Positions 9,188 through 17,940 of a DNA stretch of 64,000 nt are shown here, piece after piece. The notes beneath the pieces were generated by a model, which did not search any database, was not told the origin of the DNA, and saw only the letters and a list, made by a program, of their open reading frames with translations. The position numbers and the translations under genes were made by a program. Numbering within the stretch: the first letter of the stretch is position 1; each line of letters opens with the position of its first letter. Source of the DNA: Clostridia bacterium (lineage in GTDB: Bacteria; Bacillota; Clostridia; Oscillospirales; CAG-272); contig JAFXFN010000006.1 in the NCBI GenBank assembly GCA_017520505.1, positions 168,091 through 232,090 on the forward strand, given 5' to 3'.

Positions 9188-10063
9188 TTAATCCTTCATA
9201 CCCGATGTACCCATCGTTTCAATAATGTTACTCTGTGTGATGACGAATACCGTAACAGGAACTATCATCATGATTACCATCGCCGCTGTACTTGCGCCGG
9301 CACGTACGATACCTGCGGACAAGATCTGGTTGATGGCGTAGTTAAATGTTTTCCACTGTTCACTCTGAATATAGATAGATGAACCTGTGTTCCAAAGTCC
9401 CTGGAACGAATACACGATAAGTGTAAGCCAAGCGGGCTTAACCATCGGCATTGCGATCGTCCAGAACACCTTGAATTCACCCGCACCGTCAAGACGTGCG
9501 GATTCAAGAACCTGGTCAGATACCGAGGACTCCATAAACTGCTTCATAAGGTAAAGACCGAGTGTGGAGCAGAATGCAGGAATGATTATCGCAAGAATAT
9601 TGTCGATAAGTCCGAGGAATCTCATTGTGATGAAGTTCGCAACACCTGTGATCGTTGACACGAACATAAGTGAGAGAACGACCATCTTGAACATACCATT
9701 TCTGCCGGGGAACGGAATTTTAGCAAGCGCATACGCTGCCAAAGAACCGAGCGCCAGGTTACCGAACGTACCGCAAACCGTAATAAGAACGGTGTTGAAT
9801 ATGTAACGGGAGAAAGGAACCCAAGATGTGCTCATCAATTTGAACAGGTCGGAATAGTTTTTGATCGTGGGGTTGATAACGTAAAACTTCGGAGGGAATA
9901 TCCAAAGCTCATCAAGAGGCTTGAATGACTGCATTACCGCAAAATACATCGGCAAGAACATCATTGCGCCGAGAATGACAAGCATTATTGTGATACCCGC
10001 GTCACCGCCGGCGGAGCGGTTGAGGACGACTTTATGATTACGAACTCTTAACTTCTTAGCCAT
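9188..10063 (-). CDS. Carbohydrate ABC transporter permease (MalG type), pair A
   Basis: 291 residues, normal length for a MalG-type CUT1 permease, six helices. The EAA loop reads DQVLESARLDGAGEFKVFWT followed by IAMPMVKP, close to consensus. The gene begins 1 nt after the upstream MalF-type gene ends, and its product would pair with that protein (10065-11024). With the solute-binding protein it makes a complete conventional importer apart from the ATPase. The next gene, NHL-Yip1, starts 9 nt downstream, which places that protein within the same transcript. Confidence 0.92.
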   Translation of the reverse strand: MAKKLRVRNHKVVLNRSAGGDAGITIMLVILGAMMFLPMYFAVMQSFKPLDELWIFPPKFYVINPTIKNYSDLFKLMSTSWVPFSRYIFNTVLITVCGTFGNLALGSLAAYALAKIPFPGRNGMFKMVVLSLMFVSTITGVANFITMRFLGLIDNILAIIIPAFCSTLGLYLMKQFMESSVSDQVLESARLDGAGEFKVFWTIAMPMVKPAWLTLIVYSFQGLWNTGSSIYIQSEQWKTFNYAINQILSAGIVRAGASTAAMVIMMIVPVTVFVITQSNIIETMGTSGMKD

Positions 10064-10064
10064 A

Positions 10065-11024
10065 TTATTCGCCCACCTTCGAGAGTAATTTCTGAATAAG
10101 CATATTTGAACCGATCATCATCAAGAACAATATCGTAGCAATTGCCGATGAATAACCAACCTCGAAACGCTGACCGCCGTAGTCTTCAAGGTGGTGCATG
10201 ATCGTGTGTGCGCAGTAGTCAACAGACGGGAAGCCTGCCAAAGCGGTAACGATACCACCAAAGCTGAATGCGCCCGTAATAGCCATAACTGCACCGAACA
10301 AAAGCTGAGGACGCATCGTAGGAAGTGTGATGTACCAAAGCTCCTGCCATCTGTTACGTATACCGTCGATCGCACCTGCCTCATAAAGGCTGTTGTCAAT
10401 GGTCTGAAGACCTGCGATGAACGAAAGGAACGTAACACCGAGTGACGTCCAGAGGGCAACCACTATGCAAAGAGGCATAACGTACGTTGCATCCTGGAAG
10501 AACTGTATAGGCTCTGTTCTGATATTGAGTGAAATGAGAAGTGCGTTAACGTATCCGTAACGGTCGGAGGAGAAGAAGATAGAAAAGATCGAATACATAG
10601 CACCCGATATACTCGGAGCGTAGAATATAAGTGTAACGATAGCTCTCGTTCTAGGGGAAAGCTCGTTGATAAACCACGCAACGAAAAGTGACATTATGTA
10701 CGATACAGGACCCGTAACGATAGCGAATATAAGTGTATTCTTAACCGCTGTAAGGAATATATCGTCATCAAGGAATAATCTTAAGTAATTGTCAAAACCC
10801 AACCACTTAGGCCATTCAAGCAAGTTGAAGGATGTAAAGCTGAGCACCATCGACAAAAGAACGGGAACGACAGTGAAGATAAAGAACAGAATGAAGAACG
10901 GAGCAATCATGACGTAGCCCATCTTGTGCTTCTTCATTTCTTTCCATGTCCACTGCAATTTCGACATATCTTTGCGAGATACGGGCTTTACACTCTCGGT
11001 TTTAACTGCCGTATTTTCTGACAT
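10065..11024 (-). CDS. Sugar ABC transporter permease (MalF type), pair A
   Basis: 319 residues; cytoplasmic N-terminus rich in Lys, then six helices (first about 35-55, FFILFFIFTVVPVLLSMVLS). EAA loop: IDNSLYEAGAIDGIRNRWQE followed by ITLPTMRP, matching the family. A GGAGAG ribosome site precedes the ATG at 11024. It follows the solute-binding protein gene after a 99-nt gap holding a GC-rich hairpin (11094-11115), the usual arrangement that lets the binding protein be made in excess of the permeases. Partner of the 9188-10063 product. Confidence 0.92.
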   Translation of the reverse strand: MSENTAVKTESVKPVSRKDMSKLQWTWKEMKKHKMGYVMIAPFFILFFIFTVVPVLLSMVLSFTSFNLLEWPKWLGFDNYLRLFLDDDIFLTAVKNTLIFAIVTGPVSYIMSLFVAWFINELSPRTRAIVTLIFYAPSISGAMYSIFSIFFSSDRYGYVNALLISLNIRTEPIQFFQDATYVMPLCIVVALWTSLGVTFLSFIAGLQTIDNSLYEAGAIDGIRNRWQELWYITLPTMRPQLLFGAVMAITGAFSFGGIVTALAGFPSVDYCAHTIMHHLEDYGGQRFEVGYSSAIATILFLMMIGSNMLIQKLLSKVGE

Positions 11025-11093
11025 GTGTGTACTCTCCTATATTAGTATTATATAATGAATATCTTTTTTCTATTATATCATCACATCGCCAAG

Positions 11094-11115
11094 CCACCGA
11101 GGGCTCGGCGGTGTG
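11094..11115 (-). other. Intercistronic hairpin after the solute-binding protein gene
   Basis: CACCG and CGGTG (or, alternatively, CCGAG and CTCGG) form a GC-rich stem just after the solute-binding protein stop and before the first permease. There is no U-tract, so it more likely stabilises or trims the upstream message than terminates. Its GC-rich tip resembles the dispersed palindromic elements described elsewhere in this window, but it is too short to assign to them. Confidence 0.5.
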
Positions 11116-11123
11116 ACAACGGT

Positions 11124-14100
11124 TTATTCATTTCCGTATACTTCCTCGTATATCGGCAGACCGAATTCCTGTCTCTTTCTCGAAAGCTCGCTGTTGATGT
11201 TTACAACATTGTCGAGAAGTGCGTCAACAGGGTCTGTACCGTTGTTGTACGCATCGAGGAATGCAAAGTCAACATAACGTGTTATGATGTAACCGCCGGG
11301 ATATTCAGGAGTACCTTTAAGGTTCTGGAACTGTGCCTCGAGGTTCTTCATTTCAGAAGACGTCCAAGGCATACTTCTGAGCGCTTCCATATTAGCTGTG
11401 TTATACTTAGCAGCCATACCGATGAGCGCTTCGTACTGTCTTGCATATTCACTCTGTGCCGGAGCATCTGTCCACCACTTGATGAATTCCCAAGCATCGT
11501 TTCTTACCTTTTCGGATCTGTTTTCGTCAGCCATAAGGATAACTGCGGAAACGGAACAAGGAACGGAGTTGTTAAGCTCGCCCGTTTCGGGATCTATCGT
11601 ACCGGGAAGCGGAACGAATTCCCAAAGGCCCTTGATCTCAGTAGCGTAGATCGAGAAGTGGTTGTACGTAAGATAGTCTGCAACTGCGATAGGCATTTCA
11701 CCCATTCTGAAGTATGTTGCAAGGTCAAATACTCTGGGGAAGTTGTAGGATGTGAACAGGTCACAAAGCTTCTTGAAGCAATCGAGCGAGGTATTGGAGT
11801 CAATATTGATTCTCATACCGTTTTCCTTGTAGAGGTCTTCGTCAAGCTGATACATAAATATCTGAAGACCCGCAAGGCTCGATGCCATACCTACGTCACG
11901 GTAGTTCGTCTGGAGGTCGGGAACGATCTCATAAAGATCATCCCACGTTCTCGGAACTTCGATGTCAAGCTCAGCGAAGATGTCCTTACGGTAGAACATC
12001 ATAACGAAGCCAAGACGTTCCGGAACACCGTAATAGTCATAATAGTGAGGATCGTTTTCATCCGTTATTTCGGGATTCTGAAGTCTCAATCCTACGAGAG
12101 TTTCGGGATTGAAGCGGCTTGTGTTACCTACATAATCGAAGTAGTCATCAAACTGTGAAAGCGGCTCAATAGCACTACGTATCGCATAGTTGATAACGTC
12201 AGCCTGACCTGTTGCCAAGGAAATGTCGGGACCTGTACCTGCAAGTGTTGCGGGAAGCAACGTACCGCCTGCAACAAGCTTAAGGTTAACCGTTACGGGA
12301 CAATCCTTATCAACAAGCTCACGCATTACCTGCGCTTCATCACGGCTCGTTGCGATCCATACTTCAACAACGTTTTCTTCATCTATCTGTTCAGATGCAC
12401 CGAGTGAGTTATAATCTGTAAAGAAGCTCTGGAAGAATGAGCTTACTTCAAACCAAAGGCTCTGCCAGAATGTTGCATTAGCTTCGGGGATCTCTGCTTC
12501 TGCAGGCTGGATAAGCAAATAGTCAAGCGTCAGAGGCTGAAGCTTTGTATTCATTATCCACGTACCGAGTGTACCGGAGTTTACCTTGAGGTTTTCAAGG
12601 TTCTTCGCTATCTCGTCTTCATCCGTACACATCTTATTAAGAATGAATATGATCTTTTCAAGTGTTGCTATGTTCTCTGCCGATTTACCCTCGGATATTT
12701 CAAGGAACATATTAACGATAGACTGAAGCTCATCTCTGGTCTGCTGCATAAGAATGATCGTATCATATATCTGTTCAGCGAAACCGTAGTCCATATTTTC
12801 ATCAGGTGAAGGACCTGTAATTCTCAATATGGAGTTATATATTTCGTTCATATTTGTCAAGGATGTTTCGCAGCGGCGAAGTGCATCTGACAAATTACCG
12901 TAAACAACTTCAAGTCGGATTGTGTACTCTTTGTTTGCCTCAAGATAGAACTTGAACTCCTGCTCGCCGTTGTTAAGGGGAGCTGTCGCCCAGTCATCGG
13001 CATAGTTGAACTGCAAGTAGCTTGCTTCTTCAAACGGTATCTCGCCGTTTATCATTATACGTCTTGAAACGTAAAGACCTGCAAGAGTATTCTGCAAATA
13101 ACGGGGAATGATGTTATAAAGTCCCGACTGCGTTACTGCGCCTGCAGGAATTGTCCACTCTATCCACTGACCGATATTCTGCCATTTGCTTCCGCCGATG
13201 GTGTTCAGCTTCTGCTTTGCAGGGTCCTGCGGCTCTGTGATAGGTGACGTTCTGTCGTTAAGAGCGTATATCGTAAGATCAGATGTGAATACGGGATACT
13301 CAGCCTGGATCTTATATGAAGCGGAAGCATCAACAGCAGGCAATGAAGCATACTGCTCGATGTACTTTTCGTATGATATACGTGATTCTGCCTTCTCTAC
13401 GGTTATATCGTAAAGATACATATCGTTCATCGTAGCTTCGAGAGCTATCGTATGTTCACCCGCTTCAAAAACGAATTTGAACGGATCAACGTGGAAGCCT
13501 GCGGAGTCACAAAGGCTGTACTCGCTCCACGAATAAGACTGCTTCTTTTCGGGCTTCTTATCGTTGCCGTTAAAGTCAAGCTTAAACGTAGGATTTCCTT
13601 TGTCGTCCTGCTCTGTGTAAACATCCTTGAACGAACGTGTCATTTCGAAATAGTTGGCTTCCTTGAAAGGAACCTTGCCGTCTATTCTGAGCACACGTTC
13701 AATAGTCGAGGTGTTTGCAGAGCCGGAATCATCTTCAACCGGTCTGTAAGTGAGTTTAACTGTGTAATAACCGGTAGTGGGAATAGATACTTTCCACGAA
13801 ACAGTACCTGTCGCCGGAACGTAAAGAACGTTGCCCTTTTCGCCGTCAGGGTCGGTCACCTTTTTCGCAATATCCCCTTCCTTACCGTATTCCTCGTCCT
13901 TCGCAAACTCGAAGTTTTCCGCCGCCTTGATGGTTACGGAGCCTTCACCGTCCTTGATTCCGAGGTTGTTGTTCTCCTGGAGATAGTCATAATACGTCTG
14001 TGCCTCAAGCAGCTCACGCACTTCTTCGATACTTGTCGTAGTCGACGTGCCTTCAGCGGCATTGATACCCACGGGCGATATGGCCGTCAGCAGGGCGAGA

Positions 14101-14138
14101 AAAACAATCAAAGCTCTTGACAATTTTGATTTTCTCAT
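11124..14138 (-). CDS. Extracellular solute-binding protein (family 1) with two N-terminal binding modules
   Basis: Start chosen at the ATG at 14138 (MRKSKLSRAL), which has GGAGG 7 nt upstream; earlier in-frame codons lack this. The 1004-residue product has a signal peptide (1-28, SPVGINA|AEG) with no lipobox Cys. Two related beta-rich modules follow (about 65-250 and 277-415) sharing IDGKVPFKEANYFEM (near 152) and INGEIPFEEASYLQF (near 363). A helical linker (415-560) leads to a family 1 solute-binding domain (about 590-1000) with VVEVWIATSRDEAQVMRELV, GTGPDISLATGQADVI and a C-terminal FIKWWTDAPAQSEYAR segment. Ordinary sugar-binding proteins are about 430 residues. It is the promoter-proximal gene of the operon and the only binding protein for two permease pairs. 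Confidence 0.9.
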   Translation of the reverse strand: MRKSKLSRALIVFLALLTAISPVGINAAEGTSTTTSIEEVRELLEAQTYYDYLQENNNLGIKDGEGSVTIKAAENFEFAKDEEYGKEGDIAKKVTDPDGEKGNVLYVPATGTVSWKVSIPTTGYYTVKLTYRPVEDDSGSANTSTIERVLRIDGKVPFKEANYFEMTRSFKDVYTEQDDKGNPTFKLDFNGNDKKPEKKQSYSWSEYSLCDSAGFHVDPFKFVFEAGEHTIALEATMNDMYLYDITVEKAESRISYEKYIEQYASLPAVDASASYKIQAEYPVFTSDLTIYALNDRTSPITEPQDPAKQKLNTIGGSKWQNIGQWIEWTIPAGAVTQSGLYNIIPRYLQNTLAGLYVSRRIMINGEIPFEEASYLQFNYADDWATAPLNNGEQEFKFYLEANKEYTIRLEVVYGNLSDALRRCETSLTNMNEIYNSILRITGPSPDENMDYGFAEQIYDTIILMQQTRDELQSIVNMFLEISEGKSAENIATLEKIIFILNKMCTDEDEIAKNLENLKVNSGTLGTWIMNTKLQPLTLDYLLIQPAEAEIPEANATFWQSLWFEVSSFFQSFFTDYNSLGASEQIDEENVVEVWIATSRDEAQVMRELVDKDCPVTVNLKLVAGGTLLPATLAGTGPDISLATGQADVINYAIRSAIEPLSQFDDYFDYVGNTSRFNPETLVGLRLQNPEITDENDPHYYDYYGVPERLGFVMMFYRKDIFAELDIEVPRTWDDLYEIVPDLQTNYRDVGMASSLAGLQIFMYQLDEDLYKENGMRINIDSNTSLDCFKKLCDLFTSYNFPRVFDLATYFRMGEMPIAVADYLTYNHFSIYATEIKGLWEFVPLPGTIDPETGELNNSVPCSVSAVILMADENRSEKVRNDAWEFIKWWTDAPAQSEYARQYEALIGMAAKYNTANMEALRSMPWTSSEMKNLEAQFQNLKGTPEYPGGYIITRYVDFAFLDAYNNGTDPVDALLDNVVNINSELSRKRQEFGLPIYEEVYGNE

Positions 14139-14251
14139 GGGTATTCCTCCTGTGAAATTTAACTGAAAACAAGTAAAAACTTGCAGGTATAAACAAAAAA
14201 CCGACACAATCCGAGCGATTCTCTATTTAACCGATTTCATATTTATAAACA

Positions 14252-14280
14252 ATAATAACATACATTTATGCCGTTGTCAA
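14252..14280 (-). promoter_or_regulatory. Promoter of the seven-gene ABC operon
   Basis: Minus strand: TTGACA (14280-14275), 17-nt spacer, TATTAT (14257-14252). This gives a leader of about 105 nt before the ATG at 14138. It is the only strong promoter seen before the seven genes. Confidence 0.85.
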
Positions 14281-14415
14281 GTGGAACTCTCTATTATATA
14301 TAAAGCATTTTTTGACTTGATTATGAATTTTTTAGCCCTATTTTGTGGTGCTTTTTTGCGTTTTTTCAGCGGAAAAAGCGCATTTAAAACACAAAGCGAT
14401 CTTACATTCGAAATA

Positions 14416-14558
14416 GGTAAATAAAATTCACCTTGTACACGTCTTTGAGGCTATACAGTTGTATTTTGTGTGAACTAATGTTTAAAAAATGCACTGAATT
14501 TGGAAAATAATCTTCTATTTTCAGCTTGTCAGATGCGCTATGGTGAATTTAATTTACC
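14416..14558. promoter_or_regulatory. Two 17-bp operator-like pseudopalindromes between the ABC operon and the GNAT gene
   Basis: GGTAAATAAAATTCACC (14416-14432) and GGTGAATTTAATTTACC (14542-14558) are inverted copies of each other with one mismatch, and each is itself a near-palindrome. They are about 136 and 262 bp upstream of the ABC operon -35. The rest of the 14281-14727 gap is AT-rich with no gene I can support. Confidence 0.5.
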
Positions 14559-14727
14559 GTGTTTAAAGCCTCGGAATTTAACATCATCAGATAATTAAAT
14601 CAAAGAATTGTACATTTTGCACAATTTTAAAGCCATTTTTTCTACTTTTTGACGAAGTGAAATAAAGTTAACAAATTGTAACTTTTCTGTTTAAAGATGC
14701 TTTTTCAATAAATTTTTACGCTTCGTA

Positions 14728-14756
14728 TTTACATTTTCATCCATTTTGAGTATAAT
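14728..14756 (+). promoter_or_regulatory. Promoter of the GNAT gene
   Basis: TTTACA (14728-14733), 17-nt spacer, TATAAT (14751-14756). It forces the translation start to lie downstream of about 14762, which supports the ATG at 14793. Confidence 0.8.
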
Positions 14757-14792
14757 GTGATGTGTACAAAAACAAAGAAAAGAGTTCTTCGA

Positions 14793-15377
14793 ATGGAAAA
14801 GATCATACTTCGAAAATACTTCAAGCGTATACCGACGATCGAAACCGAAAATCTGATATTGCGAAAGATAAAGGTTGCTGATTATAACGATATGTTCGAA
14901 TATGCCAGACTTGAATCCGTCACAAGATTTCTGACGTGGCGTGCGCACGCAGATGCGGATTATACAAGGCGGTATTTACAGCTCGTTCAGGATCAATACA
15001 GCGACGGCGAGTTTTACGATTGGGCTGTAACTTTGAAGGAATCCGGAAAAATGATCGGCACTTGCGGTTTTACCTCCTTTGACGAAAACAACAACGCAGG
15101 CGAGGTCGGCTACGTTATAAATCCCGTCTATGCAGGGAGAGGATATGCCTCCGAAGCCCTCAGAGAGGTTATAAACGTGGGATTTATGACGCTCAACCTC
15201 CACCGCATTTATGCACGCTGTATGGACGGAAACCGTGCGAGCCTGCGTGTTATGGAAAAATGCGGTATGACTTACGAGGGCTGTGCAAGGTCGAGTATGT
15301 ACATAAAAGGAAAATATACCTCAATTCACACAAGCGCCATAATAAGCGATGAATTTATAAGAAATTTAAAAAAGTAA
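14793..15377 (+). CDS. GNAT family N-acetyltransferase (RimJ/RimL type)
   Basis: Acetyl-CoA-dependent N-acetyltransferase, 194 residues from the ATG at 14793. An earlier in-frame GTG at 14757 touches the -10 box and is rejected. It has the RimJ/RimL-like N-terminus (TIETENLILRKIKVADYNDM), the central GEVGYVINPVYAGRGYASEAL with the acetyl-CoA-binding RGYASEA loop, and the C-terminal motif ASLRVMEKCGMTYEGCARSS. The gene is monocistronic: its own promoter lies upstream and a strong terminator follows, after one palindromic element. The substrate could be a ribosomal protein N-terminus, an amino acid or a small amine; sequence alone does not decide. Confidence 0.9.
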   Translation: MEKIILRKYFKRIPTIETENLILRKIKVADYNDMFEYARLESVTRFLTWRAHADADYTRRYLQLVQDQYSDGEFYDWAVTLKESGKMIGTCGFTSFDENNNAGEVGYVINPVYAGRGYASEALREVINVGFMTLNLHRIYARCMDGNRASLRVMEKCGMTYEGCARSSMYIKGKYTSIHTSAIISDEFIRNLKK

Positions 15378-15389
15378 ATGTACTTCAAG

Positions 15390-15480
15390 CGGGTTGTCGA
15401 GGCGCCAACGTGTAGTTGACTTGGTCAACTACGGTAGTTCGCTGTACAGCGAACTACAAGGGGCGGGCACGGGCGCAAGC
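15390..15480. repeat. Nested-palindrome intergenic element, copy A
   Basis: GC-rich structured stretch after the GNAT gene. A hairpin GTTG-[TCGAGGCGC]-CAAC (15393-15409) is followed by GTAGTTGAC-TTG-GTCAACTAC (15412-15432) and a perfect 24-bp palindrome with half GTAGTTCGCTGT (15434-15457), then the G-rich arm GGGGCGGGCACGGGCGC (15460-15476). The 9-nt loop recurs in copy B with a different, still complementary stem; the G-rich arm recurs in copies D and F. Confidence 0.7.
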
Positions 15481-15483
15481 ACA

Positions 15484-15520
15484 AAGGTCGGTTTGGAAAA
15501 CCCAAACCGACCTTGTTTTA
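15484..15520 (+). terminator. Terminator between convergent GNAT and helicase genes
   Basis: Thirteen-bp stem AAGGTCGGTTTGG / CCAAACCGACCTT with loop AAAAC, followed on the plus strand by GTTTTAATTT. It ends GNAT transcription; on the minus strand the U-tract is poor. Confidence 0.85.
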
Positions 15521-17779
15521 ATTTATTCTTTTGTACATTTGTCTTATTCGGAAAACGACCTCGTCTTCACGCAGGCGGTCTTCAGCGTAGGCATCACGCA
15601 GAAGCTCGTGCGGGATATACTCATCGTATTTTTCAAATATCGGCACTTCGGCAGGAGATACAAGCTCTTTTTTGTCAAAGCCGTCACAAGTTAAGGCGCA
15701 AAGCTTATTTATCAGTTCTCTTTCGCTGTTGCCCTCATATTTAAAGGTCAGATAACAGCATCCGTCATACTCAATATTCGATATTTGCAGATATTTCGCA
15801 TTTTTCGCCATCAGCTTGCGAAGCGTTCTGAAGCTTCTTGTGCCGAGCCACGGGAACATACAGTACGTAAGGCCTCCGAGAGGTATAATAAACCTTTTGC
15901 AAACACCCGCATTCTGTGCTACACGGCGTGCAATATCAAGACGGCGACGCGCATTCGGCTTCAAATACGGATATATCTTATCCTCGCACAACACCTGCTT
16001 CATTCTTTCAAGCACTCGTGTGTGTATTTCGCCGCTTTCTCCGGGCCACGTGACCTCCATTTTACCCTTTACACCCTTGACGTAGATGAGCTTTCTCGGT
16101 ATATCAAGCTCCGTTACCTCCCAGACTCTGCCTGCAAGTGCAAAACGGTCGCCGACAGGCGGCGGTGTGGTTATAGTTCCTATTTCATCGGATTCACATC
16201 TGACGGAGAAGTTTTCGCTATCCTTGAAAACAGCATAAAACTTAAAGCTGTTGACTATCCTCTCGCCTGCAAGACCTATAAGAAGTGTTTTTTCCTCGGT
16301 CATCTGCAAATAATCGCATTTCAGCATACTGACAAGAAGCGCCTTATACTCTTCCTTTGTCACCCTTTCAAATGCAGGCAGCGACAGAACACGCTCTGCA
16401 AGCGCCTTGGCGGTAAGCTCACCCGACGAAAACAGTATCGACAGCGTTTGCTGGAACAAAAGAGAAAACGGCAGTCTTTTTTCACTCGGCGGTTCGATAA
16501 ATCTTTCCTCGATATAAAGCTGAACTATCGCTATTGCTCTTATAAGCTCCCACGGAATAAGCTGCGGCATAGGTGTTTCGGGAAGCGGATTTTCCTCTCT
16601 GAAAACCATAAACATTTCAGGCGGTGCGCCACGGCGTCCGCTTCTGCCGAGTCTTTGCAAAAAGCTCGAAACGGTATTCGGCGAGCCATTCTGCACTACC
16701 CTTTCAAGTCTGCCTATGTCAACACCAAGCTCAAGTGTTACGGTTGCACACGTTACGGCATTGTATTCGTCGTTTTTCATTTTAAACTCCGCTTCCTCAC
16801 GAAGCGAAGCGGAAAGATTGCCGTGATGTATCAGAAAAATGTCCTGCTCGTGCCTGTTGTCGGCAATTTGCCTGAGCGTTGCCGTTATATACTCCGTTTC
16901 TTCTCTCGAATTTGAAAAAACAAGACTTTTTTTATCCTTGACACAGTCGTAAATATATTCGTACCCTGCATCGATTCTTGCACGTGCGGGTATCGGATCT
17001 TCTTTCTTTTCTTCGGTAAACTGCGTTACGTCTTTATTGGCAAATGCATCTGTTCCCGATTGGTCGAATTTTTCGTTTTGTATATAAAAATGCTCAAGTG
17101 CAAGCCGCCAGGACGTTTTGCCCTCATTAAGTATCGGCGCTTCACATATCCTGTTTGAACCGCCGCCAAGCCACTTTTTCGCTATATCAACGTCGCCGAT
17201 GGTCGCCGAAAGTCCCACACGTCTTACATCCCTGCCGATTATCCTTGCTATTCTGTTAAGCTGACAGATTATCTGATTTCCTCTGTCGGTGCCCGTCAGT
17301 ATGTGTATTTCGTCAATGACGACAAAACGCAGGTCACAGAAAAGACGCACGATGTCATTCGATCTGTTCATCAGCATACTTTCAAGCGATTCGGGTGTTA
17401 TCTGAAGTATTCCCTTAGGATTTTTCAGAAGCTTGTTTTTGTGCGACGATGACACATCGCCGTGCCAATGGAACACGGGAATATCGCACTCCTTCAATAT
17501 TTCGTCAAGCCTTAAAAACTGGTCGTTTATAAGGCTTTTCAAGGGGGCGATATAAAGCACGCCCACGCTTTGCGGCGGATCCTCCGTAAGCATTGAGATT
17601 ATCGGAAAAAATGCCGCCTCGGTCTTGCCCGATGCCGTTGATGACGTAAGCAAAAGGTTATGCTCCGTTTCAAAAAGCACCTGTGCGGCGGCATTTTGAA
17701 CCGCACGGAGCGACTCCCAATTATTTCTGTATATATATTCTTGTATAAACGGGGAAAATCTGTAAAATATATCCGACAT
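15518..17779 (-). CDS. DEAD/DEAH-box ATP-dependent helicase, Lhr-like
   Basis: Superfamily 2 helicase of the Lhr-like type, 753 residues, cytosolic. Motif I is SSTASGKTEAAF (about 45-56), motif II VIDEIHILTG, motif III GLSATIGD, and the second RecA domain carries HHGNLSASLREEAE, VTCATVTLELGVDIG and the motif VI QRLGRSGRRG. A C-terminal region of about 250 residues (winged helix and Lhr-core-like, with FKYEGNSERELINKL) follows, but the protein is much shorter than the large 1400-1600 residue Lhr proteins. Such helicases act in DNA repair or RNA metabolism. It has its own promoter (17814-17842) and converges on the GNAT gene. No nuclease partner gene lies next to it. Confidence 0.88.
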   Translation of the reverse strand: MSDIFYRFSPFIQEYIYRNNWESLRAVQNAAAQVLFETEHNLLLTSSTASGKTEAAFFPIISMLTEDPPQSVGVLYIAPLKSLINDQFLRLDEILKECDIPVFHWHGDVSSSHKNKLLKNPKGILQITPESLESMLMNRSNDIVRLFCDLRFVVIDEIHILTGTDRGNQIICQLNRIARIIGRDVRRVGLSATIGDVDIAKKWLGGGSNRICEAPILNEGKTSWRLALEHFYIQNEKFDQSGTDAFANKDVTQFTEEKKEDPIPARARIDAGYEYIYDCVKDKKSLVFSNSREETEYITATLRQIADNRHEQDIFLIHHGNLSASLREEAEFKMKNDEYNAVTCATVTLELGVDIGRLERVVQNGSPNTVSSFLQRLGRSGRRGAPPEMFMVFREENPLPETPMPQLIPWELIRAIAIVQLYIEERFIEPPSEKRLPFSLLFQQTLSILFSSGELTAKALAERVLSLPAFERVTKEEYKALLVSMLKCDYLQMTEEKTLLIGLAGERIVNSFKFYAVFKDSENFSVRCESDEIGTITTPPPVGDRFALAGRVWEVTELDIPRKLIYVKGVKGKMEVTWPGESGEIHTRVLERMKQVLCEDKIYPYLKPNARRRLDIARRVAQNAGVCKRFIIPLGGLTYCMFPWLGTRSFRTLRKLMAKNAKYLQISNIEYDGCCYLTFKYEGNSERELINKLCALTCDGFDKKELVSPAEVPIFEKYDEYIPHELLRDAYAEDRLREDEVVFRIRQMYKRIN

Positions 17780-17813
17780 ATTTCGTTCCTTATCTATCTG
17801 CTATATTTTATTT

Positions 17814-17842
17814 ATTTTATCACATTTATCTTTTTTATTCAA
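17814..17842 (-). promoter_or_regulatory. Promoter of the Lhr-like helicase gene
   Basis: Minus strand: TTGAAT (17842-17837), 17 nt, TAAAAT (17819-17814), about 35 nt before the ATG at 17779. Confidence 0.65.
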
Positions 17843-17870
17843 CCGCTTTACAAGAAAATTAACAGAAAAA

Positions 17871-17891
17871 GGGACGTCGAGGCGCCGTCCC
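17871..17891. repeat. Nested-palindrome intergenic element, short copy B
   Basis: GGGACG-[TCGAGGCGC]-CGTCCC. The 9-nt loop is identical to that of copy A at 15397-15405, while the stem has changed on both sides and still pairs, a covariation pattern. It lies between purC and the helicase promoter. Confidence 0.6.
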
Positions 17892-17896
17892 CTGCA

Positions 17897-17931
17897 AAAC
17901 AACAAAAGAGTCGGTACAAACCGACTCTTTT
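17897..17931 (-). terminator. purC terminator
   Basis: Twelve-bp stem AAAAGAGTCGGT / ACCGACTCTTTT with loop ACAA, 9 nt after the purC stop, followed on the minus strand by TGTTGTTTTG. Confidence 0.8.
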
Positions 17932-17940
17932 AAAATGCAA

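Noticed and set aside
11055..12158. Plus-strand frame of 367 codons
   Set aside because: Antisense to the solute-binding protein gene, whose domains are clear on the minus strand.
15785..16915. Plus-strand frame of 376 codons
   Set aside because: Antisense to the Lhr-like helicase; Arg/Cys-rich text with no motif.
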